NCBI GenBank assembly: GCA_947650915.1
Contig: CANSWY010000003.1
Location: 1-64,000 of the forward strand
Reading direction: 5' to 3'
Origin: an uncultured Eggerthellaceae bacterium
GTDB taxonomy: Bacteria; Actinomycetota; Coriobacteriia; Coriobacteriales; Eggerthellaceae
Length of the DNA stretch: 64,000 nucleotides
Shown piece after piece: positions 18,653 to 28,983 of this stretch; the first letter of the stretch is position 1, and every line of letters begins with the position of its first letter. The translations under genes and the position numbers were made by a program. The notes below the pieces were generated by a model, which was not told where the DNA came from, did no database searches, and was given only the letters and a program-made list of their open reading frames with translations.

Positions 18653-19594
18653 ATGGCTGACTGCACGTTCACGGATGCGCTGACCGGGGACATCATCGGG
18701 TTCGACTACGCCACGGGCAGCGTTGAGGTCGATCGCAGCTCTGCGGGACACGTGGATGAGGCATGCACGTCGCTCTTCTTCCCGGGTTGCTCGTTCATCA
18801 ACTACGCCATGCCGCTGGTGCCGGCGGTCCATGACCTGTTGCACAAGGCGGGCGCGGTGGATGGCATCTCCATACTCTGTTGCGGCAAGATCCTCTCCTA
18901 TGAGGAGGACGGCGCGCAGGTGCGCGAGGCTTTCGAATGCCAGCTGCGCGACCACATCGCCCTCATGCAGCCGGAGCGCATCGTCTGCGCGTGCCCGAAT
19001 TGCGTGCGTGCGCTGCGGGAGGCGCTCAGCCTGGATTCACGGACGAAGGACGTGCAGCTGGTAGCGCTCCCTGAGGTGCTGGCGGATCTGGGCTATCGGC
19101 TTGATGCGCAGACCTGCGCGCGCATGATCAAAGGAAGCGTTGATGCGCCCGTGCTGCTCTGTCCGCACGATTCGTGCCCTGACCGTGAATGGGGAGCGTT
19201 CGCGGACGGGTTGCGCGCGCTCTTGCCAGAAGGGTGCTGGCAGGACCCGGAACACTGCCGCAACCGTTCGGTCTGCTGCGGGTCTCTCCCGCGCGCCGCG
19301 GGCAAGACGGCCCAAGCGGACAAGTGCGCGCATCTCTGCGGCCAGGAATCGGAAGCGGTGGGAGCCGATGCCATCGTCTGCGCCTGCATGAGCTGCACGT
19401 TCCAGCTGAACATGGCGCAGCCGTATCTGCAGTGCGTGCACTATCTGGAACTCCTCTTCAGTTGGCGCATAGATTGGTCCCGGGTGGGCGCGTGGATGAA
19501 GCTGCGCTTCCTTTTCGAGGACACGCCGGGGCAAGCCACGGAGAGCGGCCGTTCGTTCGACGGCCTCACCAACGCGGTAAAGGAGCAGCAGTGA
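18653..19594 (+). CDS. CCG-domain FeS protein, heterodisulfide reductase subunit B-like
   Basis: 313 residues from ATG 18653 (GGGGAGGTGGG upstream). Two Cys-rich units are visible: FFPGCSF, LCCGKIL and CACPNCV in the first half, then CPHDSCPD, CCGSLPR and CACMSCTF in the second. This repeated CCG arrangement is that of HdrB/GlpC/LutA-type proteins, which bind unusual FeS clusters and pass electrons or act on thiols. There is no membrane segment or signal. Its stop overlaps the start of the second molybdoenzyme by one base, so it is probably that enzyme's electron partner. The actual partner and substrate are unknown. Confidence 0.8.
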   Translation: MADCTFTDALTGDIIGFDYATGSVEVDRSSAGHVDEACTSLFFPGCSFINYAMPLVPAVHDLLHKAGAVDGISILCCGKILSYEEDGAQVREAFECQLRDHIALMQPERIVCACPNCVRALREALSLDSRTKDVQLVALPEVLADLGYRLDAQTCARMIKGSVDAPVLLCPHDSCPDREWGAFADGLRALLPEGCWQDPEHCRNRSVCCGSLPRAAGKTAQADKCAHLCGQESEAVGADAIVCACMSCTFQLNMAQPYLQCVHYLELLFSWRIDWSRVGAWMKLRFLFEDTPGQATESGRSFDGLTNAVKEQQ

Positions 19595-21852
19595 TGGCAG
19601 AGGCGCGCAAGACCAACTGCCATTTCTGCGGGTATCTCTGTGGTTTCACGGCCCAGGTGGAGGATGGCCGCATCACTGCCTTGAAACCGGATCCTGAGCG
19701 TTACCCCTACGACGAGCAGGTGCTCAACGGATGCCAGCGCTGGCGCATGAACCTGGACGTGCTGGATGGCGCTGATCGCGTGAACCATCCGCTCAAGCGG
19801 GTGGGAGAGCGCGGCAGCGGACAGTGGGAGCGCGTGAGCTGGGAAGCGGCGTTGGATGACATCGCGGACAAGCTGATGGCATTGCGCGTAGAGCACAACT
19901 CCGGCGTGGTGGCTTCTATGATCGGCGGCCCGCACACCTCGTTCTGGCCGCTGCACCGCTTCATGTCGTTGTTCGGTTCGCCCAACAATGCGGGCATCGG
20001 GCAGATCTGCTGGAATCCGCGCATCTGGTCCGATGTGTTGGCCTACGGTTGGACCATCGAACCGGACATCACGGAAGACACGAACTGTCTCATCATCTGG
20101 GGAACGGATCCGGCCGAATCGGACAACTCGGTCTTTTGGCGCAGCCTTCTCAGGATGCACAAGGCAGGACGTCCGAAACTGGTGGTCATAGATCCGCGCC
20201 TCACGAAGACGGCGCGCATCGCCGATGTGTGGGTGCCCTTGCTGCCTGGCACGGACAGCACGTTCGCGCTGGGGCTGTTGAATGTGATCATCAATGAGGG
20301 GCTCTCTGATGCCGCGTTCGTGGAGCGCTGGTGCATAGGCTTCGAAGAGCTGGCGGCTCATGTGGCGCCCTACGCACCAGAGGCGGTGGCGGGCGTCTGC
20401 GGAATCCCGGCGGATGTGGTGCGGGAGGTTGCGCGCGCTTTCGCGCAGAGGCCTTCCACCATCATCACCGGACGCGGGATCGACCAGGTGGGGGAGAACG
20501 TGCTGCCCACCCATCGGGCGCGCACGGCGCTCTTGGCCATCTGCGGGAACCTGGACCGCCCTGGCGGCAGCTCGCTTCTCCAGACCAGCGATTTCATCTC
20601 AGAGTTGGACCTGGAATGCACGCTGGATAACTGGGAGGTCCTTGCAGATCTGAGCCTGAACACGGGCCATACGCCGCTCCAGAGCTATGCCGGGTATGCG
20701 CACGTGAAGGAGAGCATGGACGCCGACGGCCGGCGCTTGCCCGCGCGCTATCTCACCAGCGTGCATCCTGATCTTCTGCTGCGCGCCATGGAGGGCGCGG
20801 GGCCCTATCCCATCCGCGCTGTCATCGTGGAGGCCACGAACCCCTTGGTCACCTATGCGGACACGCACCGCATGCTGGCGGCGCTTTCAGGACTGGATCT
20901 GCTGGTGGTGCTGGATTACTACGTGACGCCCACGGCGGCGCTGGCGGATTACGTGCTGCCCGCGGCCGGTGCCATGGAGCGCGCCACGTTCCAGGCCCAT
21001 GGCGGGGTGGCGAACTTCGTCTACGGCGGCGCGAAAGCGGTGGAACCCTACCATGAGCGCAAGGCGGACTACGAAGTGTTCCGTGAGCTGGGCATCCGCT
21101 GTGGCCAGGCGGAGCACTGGCCGGACGCCACCTTCGAAGAGGCCTGCGAACGGACGCTGGCGCCCACGGGCCTTGACTGGGACGGCTACTGCCAGATGGG
21201 CATGTACGCCATGCCGAACCCGCCTTTCAAGCACGAACAGCTGGACGAGGATGGCAGCCCGCGCGGGTTCGCCACGCCTTCCGGCAAGGTGGAGCTGGCG
21301 AGCGCGTACCTGGATTCCCTGGGCGGCGGCGCATTGCCGGCGCCGGGGAGCAGCTATCGCCTTTGTTCTGATGAGTTCATCCAGGATCGCCAGGCGGAAG
21401 GCTGGACGCATCTCACGCTGATCACCGGCGGGCGGCGCCAGCCCTACAACGCGTCCATGTATCTGAACCATCCGCCCTTCCGCGCGCAGCGTCCGCTCCC
21501 TTTGGCGGAGGTCAGCCAGGCCACGGCTGATATGCTGGGGGCGGCCCCGGGAGATGTGGTCACGCTGGCCACGGACAAAGGGGAGGCCCGGTTCGTCCTG
21601 GATGTGATCCGGATGGCCGACGGCGTCATCCATGCTGACTACGGCTGGTGGCATCCGGAAGGCCCGGTGCAGGCACCGGATTTCGGCGGCATCTTCGAGA
21701 GCAACGTGAACGTGCTCACCAGCTGCAGCTTGGAGGGGGCGGAGCCCCTGATCGGCACCTGGGCCTACAACGACATGGATTGCATGGTGCGCGCGGGCGG
21801 GGAGGCGCTCACGTTCGGTAGCCCCATTGAAAAGCAGGCTGCGCCCGCTTGA
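19594..21852 (+). CDS. Second molybdopterin oxidoreductase (DMSO reductase family)
   Basis: 752 residues. 4Fe-4S ligands are C9, C12, C16 and C47 (CHFCGYLCGF; NGCQRW). The core reads as MopB: LIIWGTDPAES, VVIDPRLTKTA, WVPLLPGTDS, then GRGIDQVGENV. C139 in GQICWNPR occupies the same place as C144 of the first molybdoenzyme, so Cys is the probable Mo/W ligand. No Tat signal is present, so it is cytoplasmic. It is about 260 residues shorter than the first enzyme, mainly because it lacks the C-terminal extension. The context (HdrB-like protein, ferredoxin, no NrfD) suggests soluble electron transfer rather than a quinone-linked role. The substrate is unknown. Confidence 0.87.
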   Translation: MAEARKTNCHFCGYLCGFTAQVEDGRITALKPDPERYPYDEQVLNGCQRWRMNLDVLDGADRVNHPLKRVGERGSGQWERVSWEAALDDIADKLMALRVEHNSGVVASMIGGPHTSFWPLHRFMSLFGSPNNAGIGQICWNPRIWSDVLAYGWTIEPDITEDTNCLIIWGTDPAESDNSVFWRSLLRMHKAGRPKLVVIDPRLTKTARIADVWVPLLPGTDSTFALGLLNVIINEGLSDAAFVERWCIGFEELAAHVAPYAPEAVAGVCGIPADVVREVARAFAQRPSTIITGRGIDQVGENVLPTHRARTALLAICGNLDRPGGSSLLQTSDFISELDLECTLDNWEVLADLSLNTGHTPLQSYAGYAHVKESMDADGRRLPARYLTSVHPDLLLRAMEGAGPYPIRAVIVEATNPLVTYADTHRMLAALSGLDLLVVLDYYVTPTAALADYVLPAAGAMERATFQAHGGVANFVYGGAKAVEPYHERKADYEVFRELGIRCGQAEHWPDATFEEACERTLAPTGLDWDGYCQMGMYAMPNPPFKHEQLDEDGSPRGFATPSGKVELASAYLDSLGGGALPAPGSSYRLCSDEFIQDRQAEGWTHLTLITGGRRQPYNASMYLNHPPFRAQRPLPLAEVSQATADMLGAAPGDVVTLATDKGEARFVLDVIRMADGVIHADYGWWHPEGPVQAPDFGGIFESNVNVLTSCSLEGAEPLIGTWAYNDMDCMVRAGGEALTFGSPIEKQAAPA

Positions 21853-21876
21853 GGCGGCCTTGAGAAGGAGGAGAAG

Positions 21877-22740
21877 ATGGCAGAGAGAAAGCAAGCGCTC
21901 TTGGTGTTCAGCAAGCCGCCCATCCCGGGCATGGTGAAGACGCGCCTCACTCAGAAACACGGCGGCTTCATGACGGATGAGCAGGCGGCGGAGTTCTTCA
22001 AGCTGTGCCTGTACGATGTGTGCGAACTGTCCATGCATGCGCTGATAGAGATGCAGCGTGAGAACGACGCGCTGGTGGCGGCTGATCCGTCTGCTGACAA
22101 GATCACCTATGACTTCTTCGTGTCCACCACGCCGGCGGAGAACCTGGAGCTGATGCGCCAGACCTTCGACGCCATCGGGCCGTGGCCCATGGAGATCCAC
22201 TACATGACGGATGCCGGTCCCACGTTCGATGACCACTTCGATGACGCCATCGCGCAGATCTTCGCCCAAGGCTATGAGCATATCGTGGCTATCAGCGGAG
22301 ACATCCCCACGCTGCCGAAATCGCACCTGAAGCAGGCGTTCCAGTGGCTGGATTACTTCCATGCCACGGGCAAGCCCGGCTTCGTCATGGCGCCGTGCCA
22401 GGAATGCGGCACGTCGCTGATCGGGCAGTCCTTCGACACGCCCATCGACAATCAAGGCGTGTACTACAACATGGACGGCGTGCCGGCGCTGGACGGCTAC
22501 ATGGTCAAGATAGAGGAGAAGGACATCCCGGTGGCGTACTTCTCGCCGGTGGCCGACATCGACGAGGCCACGGACCTGGCCCACGCCATCTCCTGTATGA
22601 AGGCCATCAAGAAGGCTGCTGAGATGCAGCAGGACCTGTTCGTGCCGAACCGCGTGCTGCTCTGGTGCGACATGATGGGCATCCAGGTGTCCACGCCGCC
22701 CAATGAAGAACACGATCCCCGGCAATATATAGATCAGTGA
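21877..22740 (+). CDS. DUF2064 nucleotide-diphospho-sugar-transferase-like protein
   Basis: 287 residues from ATG 21877 with GAAGGAGGAG upstream. The N-terminus LLVFSKPPIPGMVKTRLTQK is the signature of the DUF2064/CofC-like GT-A fold, and ISGDIPTLP is the expected metal-binding/donor region. Members sit beside radical SAM genes in several genomes and are thought to transfer nucleotidyl or sugar groups, but their substrates are mostly unproven. It is 24 bases after the molybdoenzyme and 3 bases before the radical SAM gene, so it is probably co-translated. A role in building a cofactor, or a lipid or sugar head group, is inference. Confidence 0.75.
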   Translation: MAERKQALLVFSKPPIPGMVKTRLTQKHGGFMTDEQAAEFFKLCLYDVCELSMHALIEMQRENDALVAADPSADKITYDFFVSTTPAENLELMRQTFDAIGPWPMEIHYMTDAGPTFDDHFDDAIAQIFAQGYEHIVAISGDIPTLPKSHLKQAFQWLDYFHATGKPGFVMAPCQECGTSLIGQSFDTPIDNQGVYYNMDGVPALDGYMVKIEEKDIPVAYFSPVADIDEATDLAHAISCMKAIKKAAEMQQDLFVPNRVLLWCDMMGIQVSTPPNEEHDPRQYIDQ

Positions 22741-22743
22741 TCT

Positions 22744-24069
22744 ATGAACGAGGAGGCATTGTTGTTAGCCCGGATCCACTTGCATGACACGGGGGCGCTC
22801 TGCCCGGATTGCTTGCGCGAACTGCCCGCAGAGGTGTATGCGGACGCAGAGGGCGTGGTCTGGATGGAACGCACCTGTCCCGAACACGGGATGCTGGCCA
22901 CGCGCATGTGGCCGGATGCCAGCCATTACCAATGGTTGCGATCTGAGGCGTTCCCGAAGACGCGTCCGCAGAACACCATCCCGGCGAGGGCGGCGTGCCC
23001 CTTCGGTTGCGGCACCTGCGCGCGCCATGAGCGGCGCGGCACGCTCCTGGAGATAGAGGTCACGCGCAACTGCAACCTGCATTGCCCGGTCTGCTTCGCC
23101 TCTGCTGAGAACGGAGAAGACGATCCGTCCCTGGAAGAGATCCGCGCCATGTACCAGGTCATCGCGGACGCGGTTGGAACGGACGGCGCTGTGCAGCTCA
23201 CGGGGGGAGAGCCCACCTGCCGGAAAGACCTCAAGGACATCATCTACCTGGGCCGCCAGATGGGCTTCTGGGGCATCGAGGTGAACACGAACGGCCTGGT
23301 CATCGCGAACAAGCCAGGGTATCTGGAAGATCTGGTGGGCGCGGGCCTCACCGGCGTGTACCTTTCCTTTGACGGCCTCACGCCTGAGGCGTATGAGGCC
23401 ACGTGCGGACGGGACATCCTGGATGTGAAGCTGCGCGCCATCGAACGCTGCCGGGAATGCGGCATCCAGGTGGTGCTCTCCGTGGCCGTGGTGGCCGGCG
23501 TGAATGATGGGCAGCTGGGTGACCTTCTGCGGTTCGCTCTGAAGAATTCGGATGTGGTGGCGGGCTTGGCGCTCCAGCCGGCGTTCACCTCCGGCCGTTT
23601 CGAGGCGCACCGTGTGATCCCCATGTCTTCAGGGGATGTCATCTTCGGCCTGTGCGAACAGTCCGAAGGGCTGCTGGATGTCCGGGATGTGTGGCCACTG
23701 GGCTGTTCGCACCCGTTGTGCGACACGGGCGTGTTTCTGCTGAGATCAGCGGATGCGCCGCATGAGAGCGGCTTCGTGCCAGCCACGCGCCTCATGTCCA
23801 TGGAAGAGTACGCCGAAGGCTACAGCCCGGATTCGCCCCAGGGGTCCGTCTTTTTGGACATCCTGCACAAGAAGGGCATGCCGGTCTCTGACGGCCTTTC
23901 TGTCATCGTCATGAACTACATGGACGCCTACAGCATGGACACCGAACGCCTCAGGGATTGCTCCATGATGGTCTGCGTGCCGGACGGCCGCGCCATTCCG
24001 TTCTGTTCATACCACCTGACGGACAGCGCGGGCAAGCGCATCTACGCCCCCTGGTGCAAAGAGCTCTAG
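22744..24069 (+). CDS. Radical SAM protein with Cys-rich N-terminal domain (Tes/MJ0619-like)
   Basis: 441 residues. The radical SAM cluster motif is CNLHCPVC (C110, C114, C117), followed by QLTGGEPTCRKDL and the SAM-site strand EVNTNGLVI. Before it lie two further Cys groups: C20/C23 and C45 (CPDC; TCPEHG) and C85/C89/C92 (CPFGCGTC), a layout like that of the archaeal tetraether synthase/MJ0619 group and related bacterial proteins. Cys residues near the C-terminus (CSMMVCVPDG; FCSYH) could bind auxiliary clusters. The chemistry is unknown. Its tight link to DUF2064 and a molybdoenzyme suggests modification of a cofactor, lipid or sulfur-bearing metabolite. Confidence 0.8.
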   Translation: MNEEALLLARIHLHDTGALCPDCLRELPAEVYADAEGVVWMERTCPEHGMLATRMWPDASHYQWLRSEAFPKTRPQNTIPARAACPFGCGTCARHERRGTLLEIEVTRNCNLHCPVCFASAENGEDDPSLEEIRAMYQVIADAVGTDGAVQLTGGEPTCRKDLKDIIYLGRQMGFWGIEVNTNGLVIANKPGYLEDLVGAGLTGVYLSFDGLTPEAYEATCGRDILDVKLRAIERCRECGIQVVLSVAVVAGVNDGQLGDLLRFALKNSDVVAGLALQPAFTSGRFEAHRVIPMSSGDVIFGLCEQSEGLLDVRDVWPLGCSHPLCDTGVFLLRSADAPHESGFVPATRLMSMEEYAEGYSPDSPQGSVFLDILHKKGMPVSDGLSVIVMNYMDAYSMDTERLRDCSMMVCVPDGRAIPFCSYHLTDSAGKRIYAPWCKEL

Positions 24070-24148
24070 GCGCTTCGTGATGCAGGCCCGTGCCGTGCGC
24101 CTCTACCGCAATGCCCGTACCGTGAAACTCGTACTGAATGTTGCGTAG

Positions 24149-24167
24149 CGCAGGCTTCAGCCTGCGA
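24149..24167. other. Small hairpin between the radical SAM and ferredoxin-DUF169 genes
   Basis: GCGCAGGCTTCAGCCTGCG forms an 8-bp stem without a T-run, so it is probably not a terminator; it may mark mRNA processing. The 136-base gap holds nothing else clear. Confidence 0.35.
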
Positions 24168-24205
24168 AGCGACCAAGAGGAACCAGGTGACAAAGGAAGG
24201 ACCCT

Positions 24206-25183
24206 ATGGCTGAATACCAGATCACGAACCACCCGGACCGTTGTGTGAAATGCGGCCTGTGCGTGGCGTTCTGCCCCATCCCGAACGTCCTGGAGGTGGG
24301 ACCTGAGGGGTATCCTCAGGTGGTGGACGCCGAACCCTGCGTGGGCTGTCAGACCTGTTCCGGCAACTGTCCGCGCCGCGCGCTCACGGTGGAGGCCACG
24401 GGAGACGCCGTCTACGACCCGTTCGCGGATGAGCCGCGGGCAGAGCCCATCCCGTTTGAACGTCAGCAGCATCTGGCAAAGTTGCAGCGCTCCATCATGG
24501 ACAGCCTGGGGCTGCGGTGGCAGCCGGTGGCCGTGGGGTTGATCGGCGCGGATGAGCCGCTGCCGGATGCGCCCATCCCGTCTGAGAACCTGCGCTTCTG
24601 CCAGGCCATGATGGCGGCCCGCCGCGGCGCATCCATCCTGCAGCCGCCGCATCGCCATTCGTGCCCGGACGGCACGTCCATCTTCGGTATGACCGGAGTC
24701 CCGGAGAAGCTGGCCACGGGAGAGATCTACGTGCTCTTCCACAAGGTGGTGGACGCGGAGGCGGCGGCGCGCATGGTGGCCGAACGCCCCACGCTGCCGC
24801 CGAAGAGCCGCCGGGCCACCTACGTGGCGCCGCTGGCGAAGACGGTGCGCGAGCCGGACGTGGTGGTGTTCACGGGCACGCCGGAGCAGATGATGTGGCT
24901 CTGCATGTCCATGAGCTACTACGACGGCCACCGCTTCGATTTCGCAGCCAGCGGCTTCAACTCCATGTGCGTGGAGGCGGTCTTGCTGCCGTTGGAGAAG
25001 GATGAGCCCAACATCACGTTCGGCTGCTATGGCTGCCGCGCGGCCTCTGACATAGGCGAGGACATGATGTTCATGGGCGTGCCCACGGACCGCCTGGAGA
25101 CCATCGCACAGGGCGCAGCGGAACTGGCGAAGAAGGCCATCCCGGATTCGCGCAACAAGATCTACGTCGAACCCATCATGTAG
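24206..25183 (+). CDS. Ferredoxin-DUF169 fusion protein
   Basis: 325 residues from ATG 24206 with AAAGGAAGG upstream. The N-terminal ~65 residues are a two-cluster ferredoxin (CVKCGLCVAFCPIP, then CVGCQTCSGNCPR). The remainder is DUF169-like: DSLGLRWQPVAVGLI, FCQAMMAARRGAS, YVAPLAKTVREPDVVVFTG and FGCYGCRAASD. DUF169 is common in anaerobes and archaea but has no assigned reaction. As the last full member of the 18.65-25.2 kb run, it could deliver electrons to the radical SAM protein or the molybdoenzyme. The 136-base gap before it may mean a separate transcript. Confidence 0.75.
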   Translation: MAEYQITNHPDRCVKCGLCVAFCPIPNVLEVGPEGYPQVVDAEPCVGCQTCSGNCPRRALTVEATGDAVYDPFADEPRAEPIPFERQQHLAKLQRSIMDSLGLRWQPVAVGLIGADEPLPDAPIPSENLRFCQAMMAARRGASILQPPHRHSCPDGTSIFGMTGVPEKLATGEIYVLFHKVVDAEAAARMVAERPTLPPKSRRATYVAPLAKTVREPDVVVFTGTPEQMMWLCMSMSYYDGHRFDFAASGFNSMCVEAVLLPLEKDEPNITFGCYGCRAASDIGEDMMFMGVPTDRLETIAQGAAELAKKAIPDSRNKIYVEPIM

Positions 25184-25188
25184 CCCCC

Positions 25189-25632
25189 ATGGATGCGCTC
25201 TTCACTTTACGTCCCGCCCGGGAAGCCGACCGGCCGTACCTCAACGCGTACTGCTACGGGGAGGGGATGGACAACCTGCCATCCTTGCAGGACGTCACCG
25301 TGGCGCAGAACGCGGACGGCGAGCCGGTGGGATTCATCCGGCTGGCGCTGGGCGCCAACGGGGCGTGGCACGTGAACCCGGTAGTGGTGCACGCCTCCTG
25401 GCGCGGTCATGGTGTCGGTCAGGCGCTCACGGAATGGGCGCTCACGGAGAAGGGGGAGCTGCGCCTGGTGGCGCGCGGGCAGGCCGTGCCGTTCTACGAG
25501 CGCTTGGGCTTCGTGCCCTGCTCCTGGGAGGACGTGGACACCGCCGTCACCGAAGAGTGCGACGGCTGCCCTTTGGCAGCAGAGTGCCACCCCAAGCCCA
25601 TGTGCAAAAGACACATCCCAGATCGCCCCTGA
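25189..25632 (+). CDS. GNAT-family N-acetyltransferase
   Basis: 147 residues. The acetyl-CoA fold is visible as LRPAREADRPYLNAY, VGFIRLALGANG, VNPVVVHASWRGHGVGQAL (the Q/RxxGxG/A site) and AVPFYERLGF. A Cys set CDGCPLAAEC follows. The final residues (MCKRHIPDRP) and the stop are encoded by a decayed copy of the dispersed repeat, so the ancestral C-terminus was probably different. It starts 5 bases after the DUF169 gene, so it is likely co-transcribed with it. The acceptor substrate is unknown. Confidence 0.78.
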   Translation: MDALFTLRPAREADRPYLNAYCYGEGMDNLPSLQDVTVAQNADGEPVGFIRLALGANGAWHVNPVVVHASWRGHGVGQALTEWALTEKGELRLVARGQAVPFYERLGFVPCSWEDVDTAVTEECDGCPLAAECHPKPMCKRHIPDRP

Positions 25633-25846
25633 ATGTGCAAAAGGGACGTCCCAAATCGCACCTGCAACGGATGAATGTGCAAAAGGGACGTTCCAAATCG
25701 CATATAGGAAAAGAGAACCAGCACTGAAAGACTGTTCCTATGTGCAATTTGGGACGTCCCTTTTGCACATCCCGCATCGTTCATCCTATGTGCGGTTTGG
25801 GACGTCCCTTTTGCACATCAAGCGGATGTCCCTTTTGCATATTCAG
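25603..25846. repeat. REP-like element copy 4, composite, with central doublet inverted
   Basis: Five or more half units lie in tandem: a decayed one inside the GNAT 3' end, GTGCAAAAGGGACGTCCCAA at 25634, a doublet whose linker reads GCACTGAAAGACTGTTCC (the reverse complement of the linker in copies 1, 2 and 8), another right arm ending near 25818, and a truncated one to 25846. It lies between convergent genes. Confidence 0.9.
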
Positions 25847-25857
25847 GGACGCGGCCC

Positions 25858-26292
25858 TTATTCGTGCATGCAGGTGGGCGTGGGGGGCAGGTCTATCCCC
25901 AGCGCGGTGGCGGCTTGGCCGCGCAGCTCTTCGATGGTCACCTCATAGCACGCCAGCGCATCGATCCAGCGGCGCAGACAGTCATAGCCCTTCTGCGTCA
26001 GCGAGAACATCCGTTTGGCGGAACCCTGTTCGGGCGTGGCCCATTCGCTGGTGACGTATCCTGCGTTCTCCATGCGCTTGAGCGCGCGGTAGATGCCCGT
26101 GGCATCCGGCTTCTTGCCGCCGAACATGGGGGAGGCGGCCGCTTTTTGCACGATGATGTAGCCGTGCATGGGCTCACCCGCTTGCGCCAAGAGCGTCAAG
26201 ATGGTGGGCTGCGAAAGCCTGCTCAGCGACTTTCCCAGCTCAGAGCATTCGGCCAGATCGGCATCGGATTTCGGGTGACAGCTGCTCCACAT
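25858..26292 (-). CDS. PadR-family transcriptional regulator
   Basis: 144 residues. The winged helix is recognisable: SQPTILTLLAQAGEPMHGYIIVQ, then DATGIYRALKRMENAGYVTSEW and RMFSLTQKGYDCLRRW. This is the PadR DNA-binding domain, with a short C-terminal dimer helix and a Cys/His-containing N-terminal extension (SSCHPKSDADLAECSELGKS). PadR proteins usually repress stress or efflux genes in response to small ligands. It is divergent from glmS across a 220-base gap and may regulate itself; its target cannot be told from the sequence. Confidence 0.82.
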   Translation of the reverse strand: MWSSCHPKSDADLAECSELGKSLSRLSQPTILTLLAQAGEPMHGYIIVQKAAASPMFGGKKPDATGIYRALKRMENAGYVTSEWATPEQGSAKRMFSLTQKGYDCLRRWIDALACYEVTIEELRGQAATALGIDLPPTPTCMHE

Positions 26293-26462
26293 GGCGCATC
26301 CTTTTCGTCGAGTCTGGAAACACGGGAAATAATCTCACAACTATGCGGGCGCTGTCGATATTTCGTTGCATGAACAATGGCAGACTGACAATATTCCTCG
26401 GTGGAACGCCCACTTGTCTTCCACACGCCGCTCTCAGCGTGTCCCGGCGATCGCAGATGCAC

Positions 26463-26468
26463 TAGAAT
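26463..26468 (+). promoter_or_regulatory. Possible -10 box of glmS
   Basis: TAGAAT lies 45 bases before the glmS start; no good -35 is seen. The gap 26293-26512 shows no glmS ribozyme-like core. Confidence 0.3.
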
Positions 26469-26512
26469 CCTGATGGCACGAACATCATGCAAGCTCCCTT
26501 CAAGGAGGCGCC

Positions 26513-28444
<1,932 letters not shown>

Positions 28445-28449
28445 CGCCC

Positions 28450-28983
28450 ATGGCTCGGACGAAGAAGGCACAGGCCGCCATCGAAGGGGCGCTCTCCCTG
28501 GATCAAGCGGTGGCGAACGTGGGATTGGGCGTGGATTTGGTGGAAGTGGCGCGCATGGAGGCCATCTTGGCACGAACGCCCTCCTTCGCGCGCAAGGTCT
28601 TCAGCGAAGAGGAGCGCGCCTACTGCGACGGCAAGGCGCGCCCGGCCATGCATTATGCGGCGCGGTTCGCGGCGAAAGAAGCCGTGGTGAAGGCGCTCGG
28701 CCTGGGCTTTTCCCGCGGCATCTCCGTGCGGGACGTGGAAGTGGTCCGCGAAGAAGGGGGGCGCCCGCGCGCGGTGCTCTCCGGCCGCGCACAAGAGGTC
28801 GCGCGGGAGATGGGCGTGACGGAGGTGCCGGTCTCTCTGTCCCACACGGCCACGGACGCCATCGCCTGCGCCATGGCGCTCACGGCTGACGCTGTCCGCA
28901 AGCAAGAGCCGAAGCTCTCGCCTGATGAAGAACTGGCGCAGCAGTTCAAAGGCGCCCGGGCCATGTTGGATGATCTGCCGTGA
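28450..28983 (+). CDS. acpS: Holo-[acyl-carrier-protein] synthase
   Basis: 177 residues, longer than the usual ~125. The core is GLGVDLVEVARMEAIL (metal-binding Asp) and FAAKEAVVKALG, with SLSHTATDAIACAMAL at its end. It transfers 4'-phosphopantetheine from CoA to apo-ACP. It has a 25-residue N-terminal and a ~30-residue C-terminal extension of unknown role. It sits between glmS and nnrD, with a GTGA overlap to the latter; acpS-nnrD pairing is common. Confidence 0.92.
   Translation: MARTKKAQAAIEGALSLDQAVANVGLGVDLVEVARMEAILARTPSFARKVFSEEERAYCDGKARPAMHYAARFAAKEAVVKALGLGFSRGISVRDVEVVREEGGRPRAVLSGRAQEVAREMGVTEVPVSLSHTATDAIACAMALTADAVRKQEPKLSPDEELAQQFKGARAMLDDLP

Noticed and set aside
26293-26512. 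glmS ribozyme or riboswitch before glmS
   Set aside because: No recognisable catalytic core in the 220-base gap; the ribosome-binding site follows directly from an ordinary promoter-like region.
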